Shown: one piece after another, positions 34,702-43,518 of the stretch
Position numbering within the stretch: the first letter of the stretch is position 1
Layout: each line of letters opens with the position of its first letter
Assembly: GCF_007991755.1 (NCBI RefSeq)
Contig: NZ_BJYY01000019.1
Coordinates: 99,186-163,185, forward strand
DNA from: Cellulomonas aerilata
GTDB lineage: Bacteria > Actinomycetota > Actinomycetes > Actinomycetales > Cellulomonadaceae
Length of the DNA stretch: 64,000 nt
Direction: 5' to 3'
Position numbers and translations under genes: made by a program
The notes under the pieces: generated by a model
What the model was told of the DNA's origin: nothing
The model's input: only the letters and a program-made list of their open reading frames with translations
Database searches by the model: none

Positions 34702-36087
34702 ATGAAGAGAGCACCTTGGCGTTGGTCCGCCCTCACCGTCGCCGCGGGTCTCGCGCTCACCGGTTGTGCGTCCGGGACGGGCAGCGAGGCGAGCGACGAG
34801 ACCGAGTTCGACTCGGCGGCGGACGTGAGCGGCGAGCTGTCGATCATGGGGTTCGGCGCGGGGGACGAGATCGGCGAGGTGCGCCTCGACGAGGCGAAGG
34901 CCGCGATGCCCGACGTCGACGTCCAGCTCGTCGAGGGCGACCTCGACATCCAGCAGTTCCTGTCCGCGGTGGCCGCGGGCGACCCGCCGGAGATCGTCTA
35001 CGCCAACCGCGACCAGATCGGCACCTTCGCCTCCCGCGGGGCGATCGTCCCGCTGGACAGCTGCATCGAGGGCGAGGGGATCGACACCTCGCAGTACCGC
35101 GAGAGCGCGCTGAACCAGGTCACCTTCGACGACCAGGTGTACGGCATCCCGGAGTTCAACGGGATCATCGTCACGATGGCGAACGCGAACCTGCTGTCCG
35201 CCGCGGGCCTGACCATCGAGGACGTCAACGGGTCCGACTGGGACGCGATGACGGCCGCCACCCAGGCCATGACCGTCGGCAACGGCGGGAGCCTGCAGAC
35301 CATCGGCGTCGACAGCAAGCTGCCGGAGTTCCTGCCGCTGTGGGCCAAGGCCAACGGGGTCGACCTGCTCTCCGAGGACGGGCGCACCGCGAACGTCAAC
35401 GACCCCAAGGTCGTCGAGGCGCTCGAGTGGGCCGTCGACATCTACGACCGGCAGGGCGGCTTCAGCGCGGTGAAGGCGTACCGCGACACCGCCGACTTCT
35501 TCGGCGCCGAGAACCAGTTCGCGACGAACACCCTCGGCGCGATGCCGATGGAGCACTGGTACATCAACGTGCTGAACGAGAACTCCCCGACCGCCCCGAT
35601 GGCCTTCGACACCGTCAAGGACCGCGAGGGCAACACGCTGTCCTACGCGACCGGCTCGGCGTGGGCCATCCCGGCCGACAGCGCCAACCCCGAGGCGGCC
35701 TGCCGGCTGATGAAGGTCATCACGCAGACCGACTCGTGGCTCAAGGCCGCGCAGGCCCGCGTGGACCTGCGCGCCGAGAGCGGCCAGCTGTTCACCGGTC
35801 TGCTGACCGGCAACCAGGACGCGGACGAGCAGATCCGCGAGATGGTCCCGGCGGACGCCCCGGAGCCGTGGATCTCCGCGATCAACGCGATGTACGAGGC
35901 GAACGACGCCGCGTTCTCGCTGCCCGCCAACCCGGCCGACGCCGAGTTCAAGACGGCCTGGCAGGACGCGGTGAACCGGGTCCTCAACGGCCAGGCGAGC
36001 GCGCAGGAGTCCCTCGACCAGGGGCAGCAGGAGGCGCAGGACGCGCTCGACGAGGCGTGGGCCACCTGGGACGACGAGCAGGGATAG
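34702..36087 (+). CDS. Sugar ABC transporter substrate-binding lipoprotein
   Basis: Family 1 extracellular solute-binding protein, 461 residues, anchored outside the membrane. It has a positively charged start (MKRAPWRW), a hydrophobic stretch and lipobox LTGCAS with the lipidated Cys at about residue 21. The mature part shows SGELSIMGFGAGDEIGEV and the solute-binding pattern FLSAVAAGDPPEIVYANRDQ. ATG 34702 follows GGAGA by 6 bases. It is the first gene of the importer operon, with two permeases next; the ATPase (MsiK-like in many actinobacteria) is absent and probably shared from elsewhere. Ligand not predictable in detail, but context suggests an oligosaccharide or mannoside. Confidence 0.92.
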   Translation: MKRAPWRWSALTVAAGLALTGCASGTGSEASDETEFDSAADVSGELSIMGFGAGDEIGEVRLDEAKAAMPDVDVQLVEGDLDIQQFLSAVAAGDPPEIVYANRDQIGTFASRGAIVPLDSCIEGEGIDTSQYRESALNQVTFDDQVYGIPEFNGIIVTMANANLLSAAGLTIEDVNGSDWDAMTAATQAMTVGNGGSLQTIGVDSKLPEFLPLWAKANGVDLLSEDGRTANVNDPKVVEALEWAVDIYDRQGGFSAVKAYRDTADFFGAENQFATNTLGAMPMEHWYINVLNENSPTAPMAFDTVKDREGNTLSYATGSAWAIPADSANPEAACRLMKVITQTDSWLKAAQARVDLRAESGQLFTGLLTGNQDADEQIREMVPADAPEPWISAINAMYEANDAAFSLPANPADAEFKTAWQDAVNRVLNGQASAQESLDQGQQEAQDALDEAWATWDDEQG

Positions 36088-36090
36088 GTC

Positions 36091-37053
36091 GTGGCCGCCA
36101 CGACGCAGACGCCGCCTGACGCGCTCGGCACCAGCCGGGCGCGTCAGGCGCAGCGCAGGAACACGCGCCGCGACACCCGCGCGGCCCTGCTGTTCATCAG
36201 CCCCTGGCTCGTCGGGTTCCTCGTCCTGACCCTGTGGCCGGTGCTCTACAGCGGCTACCTGTCGCTCACCGACTACGACGTCTTCAACGCCCCGAACTTC
36301 GTGGGTCTGGAGAACTACCGCACGCTGTTCTCCGACGAGACGGCCCGGCTGGCCATCGGCAACACCTTCTACTTCGCGATCATCCAGGTGCCGCTGCAGG
36401 TCCTCGTGTCGCTGGCCCTGGCCCTGCTGCTGAACCAGGCGGGACGCTCGTCGGGCTTCTTCCGGACGGCGTTCTTCCTCCCGCGCATGACGCCCCCGGT
36501 CGCCATCGGCGTCCTGCTCCTGCTGCTGTTCAACGGCCAGAGCGGCCTGATCAACAGGGTGCTCGGCCTCGTCGGGATCGACGGTCCGGCGTGGACCACC
36601 GACCCGAACTGGATCAAGCCCGGGCTCATCCTCATGAGCCTGTGGTCGGTCGGCTCCTCGGTCATCATCCTGCTGGCCGCGCTGCGCAACGTGCCCGCCG
36701 AGCTCTACGACTCCGCGAAGGTCGACGGCGCGAACTTCTGGCAGAAGACCACGCTGATCACCGTCCCGATGATCAGCGGTGCGCTGTTCTTCGTCTTCAT
36801 CATCAACTCGATCGACGCGCTGCAGTCCTTCACCGAGGCGTACACCGCGTACTTCGGCTCGGGGAACACGACGTACAGCAACGACGCGGCGCTGTTCTAC
36901 TCGATCTACCTGTTCCGCGAGGCTTTCGAGTTCCTCAACATGGGCTACGCCTCCGCGCTCGCCTGGGTGCTGTTCGTGATCATCCTCGTCATCACGCTCG
37001 TCCAGCTGCGGGTCTCCAAGCGCTTCGTCTACTACGAGGGGGAGCAGCGATGA
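36091..37053 (+). CDS. Sugar ABC transporter permease (MalF type)
   Basis: Inner-membrane permease of 320 residues with six predicted helices. The start (QRRNTRRDTRAALLFISPWLVGF) and the cytoplasmic coupling loop AKVDGANFWQKTTLITVPMI, an EAA-type motif that docks the ATPase, identify the MalF-like subunit. The GTG start lies 3 bases after the binding-protein stop. The TGA overlaps the ATG of the second permease. Together they form the channel for the glycan fragment captured by the lipoprotein. Confidence 0.93.
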   Translation: MAATTQTPPDALGTSRARQAQRRNTRRDTRAALLFISPWLVGFLVLTLWPVLYSGYLSLTDYDVFNAPNFVGLENYRTLFSDETARLAIGNTFYFAIIQVPLQVLVSLALALLLNQAGRSSGFFRTAFFLPRMTPPVAIGVLLLLLFNGQSGLINRVLGLVGIDGPAWTTDPNWIKPGLILMSLWSVGSSVIILLAALRNVPAELYDSAKVDGANFWQKTTLITVPMISGALFFVFIINSIDALQSFTEAYTAYFGSGNTTYSNDAALFYSIYLFREAFEFLNMGYASALAWVLFVIILVITLVQLRVSKRFVYYEGEQR

Positions 37054-37976
37054 CCGCGAGCATCGAGAGCGAGGCCCAGCAGCGCGACAACGTGGGGCGC
37101 GCCGCCGTGGTCGCGAACGCGGGCGGCGTGCGACGGGACCGCAGCAAGCGGATCACACCCGGGCGCGTCCTGGTGCTGCTCGCGCTGAGCGCCTGCACGG
37201 TCGTCTTCATCTACCCGTTCGTGTGGCTCGTCTCGGCCTCGTTCAAGACCCGCGCCGAGGTGTTCGACAACCGGCTCATCCCGAAGACCTTCACGTTGGA
37301 CAACTACGTGCAGGTCTGGCAGGAGGCGCCGATGCTGCTGTGGCTCGGCAACACCCTGCTGGTCACGGTGCTGGCCGCGCTCACGGTGACGATCTCCAGC
37401 TCGCTGGTCGCCTGGGGGTTCTCGTACTTCCGGTGGCCCGGCCGCAACGCCGTGTTCGGGCTCGTGCTGGCGACGATGATGCTGCCCGGCGCGGTGACGA
37501 TGATCCCGACGTTCCTCATCTGGAACGCGCTGGGCCTCACCGGGACGCTGTACCCGCTGTGGGCCGGGAACCTGTTCGGCAGCGCGTTCTACATCTTCCT
37601 GCTGCGTCAGTTCTTCCTCGGGCTCCCGCGCGAGCTGTTCGAGGCGGCGCGCATCGACGGGGCGAACAACTGGCGGATCTTCGCCCAGATCGCCCTGCCG
37701 CTCACCAAGCCGGCGATCGTCGTGACCCTCCTGTTCGAGTTCCAGGCGGCGTGGACCGACCTCATGCGTCCGCTCATCTACCTGCGCGACCCGGAGACCT
37801 TCACGATCCCGCGCGGCCTGAAGACGCTCGTGGACCAGTTCGGGTTCGGCGGGGAGTTCCGCTGGGAGATCATCGTCACGGCCGGCGTCCTCACGACCCT
37901 GCCGATGGTGATCCTGTTCTTCCTCGGGCAGAAGCACTTCGTCGAGGGCATCGCCACGACCGGGAGCAAGGGCTGA
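37050..37976 (+). CDS. Sugar ABC transporter permease (MalG type)
   Basis: Second permease of the importer, 308 residues. A hydrophilic 40-residue cytoplasmic start precedes six helices (first near 44-64, VLVLLALSACTVVFIYPFVW). The EAA loop is FEAARIDGANNWRIFAQIALPL, and the C-terminus ends in FFLGQKHFVEGIATTGSKG, characteristic of MalG-type subunits. The ATG overlaps the previous stop. The glycosidase gene begins 85 bases downstream after a GGGCCGGTTCG direct repeat, with no obvious terminator between. Confidence 0.93.
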   Translation: MTASIESEAQQRDNVGRAAVVANAGGVRRDRSKRITPGRVLVLLALSACTVVFIYPFVWLVSASFKTRAEVFDNRLIPKTFTLDNYVQVWQEAPMLLWLGNTLLVTVLAALTVTISSSLVAWGFSYFRWPGRNAVFGLVLATMMLPGAVTMIPTFLIWNALGLTGTLYPLWAGNLFGSAFYIFLLRQFFLGLPRELFEAARIDGANNWRIFAQIALPLTKPAIVVTLLFEFQAAWTDLMRPLIYLRDPETFTIPRGLKTLVDQFGFGGEFRWEIIVTAGVLTTLPMVILFFLGQKHFVEGIATTGSKG

Positions 37977-38061
37977 CGGCGGGCTGACGGCCGGCCGGCT
38001 GGACAGGGCCGGGCCGGTTCGGGCCGGGCCGGTTCGTGGTCCAGGGACGGGGGACGTTGGC

Positions 38062-39954
38062 GTGCAGGTCACCAGCGCGCGACCGGGGACGGTGACCGTG
38101 ACGGCACCCGCCTACCTCCTCGAGGTCCGCGCGAACCCGCCCCGGGCGATCCTGGCCGACCCGGACGGGCGGCTGTGGTCGCACCTGAGCCTGCTGGCCT
38201 CGGTGGACCGGACCGACGTCGCCGACGAGTCGCTGGGTCCGGCGGTGCCGGTCGTCGTCCGCGCGGACGACGGCTCGGACGCGGTGGACGTCCTGCTGAC
38301 GACGCGGAGCAGCGCCTGGGACGCCCGGACGGTGCGGCTGCGGTGCCTGCCGGACCGCATCGAGCTCCAGGTGACGGTCCGGGGGCACGGCGTGCTCGCC
38401 GAGACGCGCCTGCTCGGGGGACGGGCGGTCCTGCTGTCCGGCGCCTGCGGCAGCTTCCGGTCCTCGATCGAGTACCTGTCGGTCTTCGACCCGACGCCCA
38501 CCGAGCCCGTCCAGGTCGTCCGCCCGGCCGCGTCCGCGGTGAGCCTCGGCGTCGTCGGCGACGCCACCGCCGGCCGGCTGAACGCCGTCTTCTCCCCGCC
38601 ACCCCTGTGCCTGGTGCTCGGTCGGGGGCCCGCAGGCGGCCCCACGTCGGTCCCGGACGGCGGGTGGCTCGCGGTCGGGGTGGTCGCGCCCGTGGCCGAC
38701 CTGACCTTCACCACCCTGCGGTACGCCCCGCTGGACGGCGGCTTCCACCTCGAGCTCGACTACGACGGCCACACCCGGGTGGACGGCGAGCTGACCACCC
38801 CGGCGCTCGTCCTGCGACCCGCCGCGGACCCGTGGACCGCCCTGCGCGACCACCGCGCGGACCACGTCGCGCGCGGGTTCGCGGCGGACGGTCCGCAGCA
38901 CCCAGCGGCGCGCTGGTGGTCCGAGCCCATCTTCTGCGGCTGGGGAGCCCAGTGCGCCCGGGCGCCGATGCCCGGCGAGCCGCCGAGCCACCCGTACTCT
39001 CTGCAGGACCTGGGCCCGGCCGTCCCGCCGCCCGGCCTGCCGATCGCCCCGGACCTGGCCCGCCAGGACGTCTACGACGAGCTGCTGGGCCACCTCGCCG
39101 CCCACGGCGTCGTGCCCGGCACGATCGTGGTCGACGACCGCTGGCAGGACCGGTACGGCACCGCGGAGCCGGACCTCGACCGCTGGCCGGACCTGCGGGG
39201 CTGGATCGCCGACCGCCATGCCGCGGGTCAGCGGGTGCTGCTGTGGTGGAAGGCCTGGGACTGCACCGGTCTCCCGGCCGAGGAGTGCGTGACCGACGTG
39301 ACCGGTCGCCCGGTCTGCGTCGACCCGGGGAACCCGGTGCACCGCCGGACCCTCGCCCGGACCGTCGCGCGCCTGCTGGGCCCGGACGGGCTGGACGCGG
39401 ACGGCCTCAAGGTCGACTTCACCCAGCGGGCGCCCGCGGGGCGCTCGCTGCGGGCGCACACCGACACGGAGCCGGGCGCGGCACGCCACCCGGTCTGGGG
39501 GATCGCGGGGGTGCACACCTTGCTCGACGCCCTCTACCGGGCGGCCAAGGGCACCAAGCCGGACGCCCTGGTCGTGACGCACACCCCGCACCCGGGGTTC
39601 GCCGACGTGTGCGACATGGTGCGGCTGAACGACGTGCTGGAGCGCAACCCGCTGCAGGGCCCGGTGGCGGTCGCGGACCAGCTCCGGTTCCGGCACAGGG
39701 TCGCGACCGCGGCGCTGCCCGGGCACCTCGTCGACACCGACCAGTGGCCCATGCCGACCCGGTCGCAGTGGCGCGACTACGTGCGCGCGCAGGCCGGGCT
39801 CGGGGTCCCGGCGCTGTACTACGCCGAGCGCATCGACCGGACGGGGGAGCCGCTGACCGACGACGACCTCGCGCTGGTCGCCCGGACCTGGGCGCAGTAC
39901 CGGGCCGGCCTCACCCGCACCGCCGGTCCCGCACCACAGGGCGTGCGGCCGTGA
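38062..39954 (+). CDS. Clan GH-D-like glycoside hydrolase
   Basis: A 630-residue cytoplasmic protein (no signal peptide). An N-terminal beta-rich domain (about 1-270) precedes a TIM barrel with TIVVDDRWQDRYGTAEPDLD, WPDLRGWIADRHAAGQRVLL and DGLKVDFTQR. Asp452 in KVDF occupies the nucleophile position of clan GH-D enzymes (GH27/31/36), and Asp524 in MVRLNDV matches the RxSD acid/base motif. The exact family is unclear; it may act on alpha-galactosides, alpha-glucosides or a related alpha-linkage. The GTG start follows a GGGGGA stretch. Its stop overlaps the FAD oxidoreductase start. It would process sugars brought in by the adjacent importer. Confidence 0.72.
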   Translation: MQVTSARPGTVTVTAPAYLLEVRANPPRAILADPDGRLWSHLSLLASVDRTDVADESLGPAVPVVVRADDGSDAVDVLLTTRSSAWDARTVRLRCLPDRIELQVTVRGHGVLAETRLLGGRAVLLSGACGSFRSSIEYLSVFDPTPTEPVQVVRPAASAVSLGVVGDATAGRLNAVFSPPPLCLVLGRGPAGGPTSVPDGGWLAVGVVAPVADLTFTTLRYAPLDGGFHLELDYDGHTRVDGELTTPALVLRPAADPWTALRDHRADHVARGFAADGPQHPAARWWSEPIFCGWGAQCARAPMPGEPPSHPYSLQDLGPAVPPPGLPIAPDLARQDVYDELLGHLAAHGVVPGTIVVDDRWQDRYGTAEPDLDRWPDLRGWIADRHAAGQRVLLWWKAWDCTGLPAEECVTDVTGRPVCVDPGNPVHRRTLARTVARLLGPDGLDADGLKVDFTQRAPAGRSLRAHTDTEPGAARHPVWGIAGVHTLLDALYRAAKGTKPDALVVTHTPHPGFADVCDMVRLNDVLERNPLQGPVAVADQLRFRHRVATAALPGHLVDTDQWPMPTRSQWRDYVRAQAGLGVPALYYAERIDRTGEPLTDDDLALVARTWAQYRAGLTRTAGPAPQGVRP

Positions 39955-41489
39955 CCCTCTCCGCGGACGTCGTCGTGCACGGGGCGACCTTCGCCGGGGT
40001 GTGCGCCGCGGTGGCCGCCGCCGGCGCCGGGGCCAGCGTCGTGCTGCTGGAGCCCGGACGGCACGTCGGCGGGATGACGTCCGGGGGGCTGGGCTACACC
40101 GACCTGGGGGACCTGCGCGTGGTCGGCGGGATGCCGGCCCGCTTCCGGCAGGAGGTCGCCGACAGCTACGGCGTCCCGGTCGGGACCTACGCGGGCCCCG
40201 AGCCGCACGTCGCCGAGGAGGTCCTCACCCGATGGCTCGACCGCGCCGGCGTGGACGTCCGGTTCGGGCAGCGGGTGGTCGCCGTCGACGTGCGGGACGC
40301 GCGGATCGAGGAGCTCACGACGGTCACCGGGGAGCGCGTCGGGGCGGGCGTCGTCGTGGACGCGGGCTACGAGGGCGACGTCATGGCGCTGGCCGGTGTG
40401 CCCTACGCCGTCGGCCGCGAGGACCGCGCGCTGCACGGGGAGCGGTTCGCCGGCCGGCAGGAGCTCGCCCCGGGCAGGCACGCCATGCCGCCGTGGGTCT
40501 CCCCGTTCGCGGACGACCCGCCGCCCGGGGTCGTCGGTCGGGTGCTGCCGCAGGTCAGGCCGGGGCCGATGGTCGACGTCGGGCGCGGCGACGGCGGGGT
40601 GATGTCGTACGGGTACCGGGTGTGCCTGACCACTGCGGCCGACCGGCTGCCGTTCGAGCGTCGTGCGGGCTACGACGAGGAGTACTGGGAGCTGGGACGC
40701 CGGCTGTTCGCGCAGTGGCGCCGGACCGGCACCGAGGTCGTCGCCGGGCAGCTGCTGGGGCTGGAGCCGAACCTGCCGCACGGCAAGTGCGACGCGAACT
40801 CCCTCGGGCCGCTGTCCCTCAGCGTGCTCGACGGCGCCGCGTGGGAGTACCCGGAGGCGTCGCCCGGGCGGCGCGACGAGCTCCGCCGGCACCACCTGCA
40901 CCACGCGCAGGACCTCCTGTGGTTCCTGTCGCACGACCCGGCCGTGCCGGCCCACGTCCGCGCCGAGGTGCAGCGGTGGGGGCTGCCGCGCGACGAGTTC
41001 GCGGACACCGGCCACCTGCCGCACCAGCTGTACGTGCGCGAGGCGCGCCGCATGCTCGGCGAGCGGGTGCTCACCGAGCACGACGTCGTGGCCGGCCGCC
41101 GGCAGCACGACGTCGTCGCGCTCGGGTCGTACAACCTCGACGTGCGCGAGGTGCAGCGCACCTGGCGGTGGGTGCACGAGTTCGACGGTCCGACGCCGAC
41201 GGTGGTCACGGAGGGGTACCTGTCGGTGCCCGTGCCGCCGTACGCGATCGGGTACCGGTCGATCGTGCCGCGGTACGACGACTGCACGAACCTGCTGGTG
41301 CCGGTGTGCCTGTCGGCCTCGCACGTCGCGTTCTCGTCGGTCCGGATGGAGGTGCAGTACGGCATGCTCGGGCACGCGGCCGGTCTTGCCGCCGCCGCAG
41401 CCGTCGCTGGCGGCCGGGCGGTGCAGGCCGTCGACGTCGCGACCCTGCAGGACCGCCTGCGCGACGCCGGTCAGGTCCTCGCCCTCTGA
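39951..41489 (+). CDS. FAD-dependent oxidoreductase (PF12831-like)
   Basis: A 512-residue flavoprotein. The N-terminus has the dinucleotide fold [21 protein letters not shown], then [20 protein letters not shown], which is typical of the FAD_oxidored family seen in polysaccharide-use loci. The middle has [23 protein letters not shown] and the end [26 protein letters not shown]-like motifs. No signal peptide is seen. The GTG start overlaps the glycosidase stop (GTGA), so the two are coupled. Members are uncharacterised or act on sugars and sugar acids; here oxidation of a released sugar or glycoside is a reasonable inference. It is the last gene before the operator region at 41569. Confidence 0.82.
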   Translation: [512 protein letters not shown]

Positions 41490-41568
41490 CGGGCCGGCCG
41501 GCGCACCACCTCCGCCCGTCCGCGTCCATGTCGACGCTGCCCGCCACGGCTGTTTCCTGACCATGTGC

Positions 41569-41582
41569 TGGGATCGATGTCA
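41569..41582 (+). promoter_or_regulatory. LacI-type operator 1
   Basis: TGGGATCGATGTCA matches the LacI-family consensus TGNNANCGNTNNCA and shares its TGGGA half with CebR/CelR-type boxes. It lies 78 bp upstream of an almost identical site. A third partial half-site (GGTCGATGT) follows 12 bases later. Confidence 0.6.
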
Positions 41583-41646
41583 GGTCGATGTAGGCGACAG
41601 AAGTGCCACCCGCACGCGAGAAGCGGGACGGGGGACCACCTGGGCC

Positions 41647-41661
41647 TGGGATCGATATCAT
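41647..41661 (+). promoter_or_regulatory. LacI-type operator 2 covering the -10 element
   Basis: TGGGATCGATATCA (41647-41660) differs from operator 1 at one base. Its right half overlaps TATCAT (41656-41661), a strong -10 that ends 6 bases before the ATG at 41668. Binding here would directly block transcription of the metallo-hydrolase, regulator and mannosidase genes; the message is predicted to be leaderless. Confidence 0.62.
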
Positions 41662-41667
41662 GCGGTC

Positions 41668-43509
41668 ATGGACCATCCAGTGTCGGAGGTCGCACCGGGC
41701 GTCTTCCGCGTCCGGGACACGTGCAACGTCTACGTCATCCGCGCCGCCGGTGGGCGCACCGGGATCGCGGTGGACTTCGGCTCGGGCGTGGTGCTCGAGC
41801 ACCTCGCCGAGATGGGCGTCGACCGGCTCACCGACGTGCTGATGACCCACCACCACCGGGACCAGGGCCAGGGGCTGCCGCTGGCCGCCGCGGCAGGCAT
41901 CCGGATCCACGTGCCGCCGGTGGAGCGGGACCTGTTCGCCGCCGTCGACGAGATGTGGCGCACCCGCCCCCTCGTCAACGACTACAACCTGCGCCAGGAC
42001 CGGTTCTCCCTGCTCGACCCGGTCCCGGTGGCCGACGTCGTGCCGGAGTACCGCACGCGCACCTACGGGGGCGTGCCGGTGCTCGTGCTGCCGACGCCCG
42101 GGCACACCGTCGGGTCGGTGACCTACCTGGTCGAGCGGGACAGCGAGCGGCTGGCGTTCAGCGGGGACCTCATCTACGGCCCCGGCAAGGTGTGGTCCCT
42201 GGCGGCGACGCAGTGGTCGTACACCGAGAACGAGGGCCCGGCCATGACCGTCATGAGCTGCTACGTGCTCATGGACCGGCACGTCTCGCGGCTGCTGCCC
42301 TCGCACGGGGAGGTGATGGAGGACCCGCAGCACAGCCTCGGGCTGCTCGCCCAGCGCCTGCGCGCGTACGTCGACTCCCGCCGGCCGTACCCGTGGGACC
42401 TGCAGACCCGCCTCGTCGACCCGTACGTCGAGGTCACCCCGCACCTGCTGTGGAACCGCACGAGCCTGGCGTGCAGCTACGTGCTGGTGTCCCGGACGGG
42501 CGCGGCGATGATGATCGACTTCGGCTACGACGTGACCACCGGCCTGCCGCCCGGCGCGGACCGCGCGGCCCGCCGGCCCTGGCTCGCGTCGCTGCCGGCG
42601 CTGCGGCGCAGGCACGGGGTGACGTCCGTCGAGGTCGCCCTGCCCACGCACTACCACGACGACCACGTCGCCGGCCTGAACCTGCTGCGCGAGGTCGAGG
42701 GCACCGAGATCTGGTCCCCGGAGAACGTCGCGCCGATCCTGGCCGACCCCATGCGCTACGACCTGCCGTGCCAGTGGTACGACCCCATCCCGTCCGACCG
42801 GGTGCTGCCGCTGGGAGGGACGTTCCGCTGGCACGAGTACGAGATCACCGTGCACGAGCTGCCCGGGCACACGCTGTACGCCGCGGCGTTCGAGCTCGAG
42901 GTCGACGGCGTGCGGGTGCTGGTGACCGGGGACCAGCAGGAGGGGCTCGGCATCCCCGGGCAGCGCCGGGACGTCCTCAACTACCAGTACCGCAACATCG
43001 TCCGGCTCGACGACTACCGGCGCAGCGCCGCGCTCTACCACCGGATCGCCCCCGGCGTGATCGTGACCGGGCACTGGGAGCCGCGGTGGGTCGAGCCCGG
43101 GTACCTGGCCATGCTCACCGACGAGGCGGAGGAGTTCGTCGCGCTGCACGAGGCGCTGCTGCCCGGCGGCACCCTCGACCTCGGGATGGACGGCGTCCTG
43201 GCGCGCGTGGCCCCGTACCTGTCCCAGGTGCCCGCGGCGCAGACGGCCCGGTTCACCGTGTCGGTGCGCAACCCCACGACGGAGGAGCAGAAGGCCACCG
43301 TGCGTCCGGTGCTGCCGACCGGGTGGCGGGCCGAGCCGGACGTCGCGGTCGTCCCGCTCCCGGGGGGCGGTGCCGTGGACGTCGACTTCGACGTCGCCGT
43401 CGGGCACAGCCCGCAGCGTCGGGCGCGGGTGGCGGTCGACGTCCGGATCGGGGAGCTGCACCTGGGGCAGCACGCCGAGGCGCTGGTCGACGTCGTGGAC
43501 GCGGGCTAG
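41668..43509 (+). CDS. Two-domain metallo-beta-lactamase-fold hydrolase
   Basis: A 613-residue protein with two metallo-beta-lactamase domains in tandem and a C-terminal beta-sandwich (about 515-610). The first domain (about 1-265) has THHHRDQ at 60-66, so the last His of the HxHxDH metal motif is replaced by Gln66; GHTVGSV and FSGDLIYG follow. The second (about 270-510) has the intact HYHDDH at 328-333, GHTLYAA, VTGDQQEGLG and TGHWEPRW. One domain is thus probably catalytic and the other altered. No signal peptide. ATG 41668 lies 6 bases after a TATCAT -10. It heads a unit with lacI and GH38. The reaction is unknown; lactone or ester hydrolysis after sugar oxidation is a speculation from context. 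Confidence 0.8.
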   Translation: MDHPVSEVAPGVFRVRDTCNVYVIRAAGGRTGIAVDFGSGVVLEHLAEMGVDRLTDVLMTHHHRDQGQGLPLAAAAGIRIHVPPVERDLFAAVDEMWRTRPLVNDYNLRQDRFSLLDPVPVADVVPEYRTRTYGGVPVLVLPTPGHTVGSVTYLVERDSERLAFSGDLIYGPGKVWSLAATQWSYTENEGPAMTVMSCYVLMDRHVSRLLPSHGEVMEDPQHSLGLLAQRLRAYVDSRRPYPWDLQTRLVDPYVEVTPHLLWNRTSLACSYVLVSRTGAAMMIDFGYDVTTGLPPGADRAARRPWLASLPALRRRHGVTSVEVALPTHYHDDHVAGLNLLREVEGTEIWSPENVAPILADPMRYDLPCQWYDPIPSDRVLPLGGTFRWHEYEITVHELPGHTLYAAAFELEVDGVRVLVTGDQQEGLGIPGQRRDVLNYQYRNIVRLDDYRRSAALYHRIAPGVIVTGHWEPRWVEPGYLAMLTDEAEEFVALHEALLPGGTLDLGMDGVLARVAPYLSQVPAAQTARFTVSVRNPTTEEQKATVRPVLPTGWRAEPDVAVVPLPGGGAVDVDFDVAVGHSPQRRARVAVDVRIGELHLGQHAEALVDVVDAG

Positions 43510-43518
43510 GGGGCCGCG

